From Fluctibacter halophilus (GTDB lineage Bacteria > Pseudomonadota > Gammaproteobacteria > Enterobacterales > Alteromonadaceae), in assembly GCF_020687825.1 (NCBI RefSeq), contig NZ_JAJEWP010000009.1, positions 1 through 40,039 on the forward strand: a stretch of 40,039 bases of DNA. Reading direction: 5' to 3'. Every line of letters starts with the position of its first letter. Positions within the stretch are counted from its first letter, which is position 1. Made by a program: the position numbers and the translations under genes. Of this stretch, positions 39,684 through 40,039 are shown piece by piece. Under the pieces are notes generated by a model that did not search any database, was not told the DNA's origin, and saw only the letters and a list, made by a program, of their open reading frames with translations.

Positions 39684-39690
39684 AACTTAG

Positions 39691-40039
<349 letters not shown>

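Overview
The window is a chromosomal segment of a Gram-negative gammaproteobacterium, most likely a marine member of the Alteromonadales or a close relative. The evidence is the enterobacterial-like RNA polymerase, ribosomal and EF-G/EF-Tu proteins, the order tRNA-Trp, secE, nusG, rplKAJL, rpoBC, rpsLG, fusA, tuf, the many lipoproteins and periplasmic proteins, and the three-helix form of SecE. The genus cannot be fixed from sequence alone. No insertion sequence, prophage, integrase or CRISPR array is visible.

Left half (1-22465), mixed chromosomal genes. A small membrane protein and a cupin (238-934) are followed on the minus strand by a lipoprotein, an esterase-fold protein that seems to have lost its nucleophilic serine, a chemoreceptor whose sensor domain is C-terminal and cytoplasmic, and a LysR regulator. 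The LysR gene is divergent from a zinc alcohol dehydrogenase. Next come a DUF465/YdcH-type protein, a lipocalin lipoprotein, YjdM, and two adjacent paralogous membrane proteins. A probable four-gene operon (10503-14464) joins pyrC, a periplasmic binding-protein-like gene, a crotonase-fold gene and dbpA. On the minus strand an exported methyltransferase-like protein precedes an M13 metallopeptidase lipoprotein. A MAPEG protein, an RraA-family protein and an ABC exporter form a plus-strand operon, followed by a second small binding-protein-like gene and a TonB-C-domain protein.

Right half (22494-40039), transcription and translation machinery. A strong promoter drives tRNA-Trp, secE and nusG. 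Then comes the oddest stretch: about 0.7 kb made of three copies of a structured repeat of about 264 bp, each ending in the same intrinsic terminator. A small secreted protein of unknown function follows (24501-25091). Only after that do the rplK promoter and rplKA appear. A structured L10-type leader precedes rplJL. A terminator/attenuator and a possible processing hairpin precede rpoBC. The str operon (rpsL, rpsG, fusA, tuf) has a near-consensus promoter whose start point lies inside the left arm of the terminator that ends rpoBC. The tuf gene runs off the window.

The best candidates for something new are the tandem terminator-ended repeats between nusG and rplK, which show compensatory base changes between copies and GGA motifs in loops; the secreted gene lodged beside them; and the interleaved rpoC terminator and rpsL promoter. 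All three are inferences from reading the sequence and have not been tested by search or folding software.
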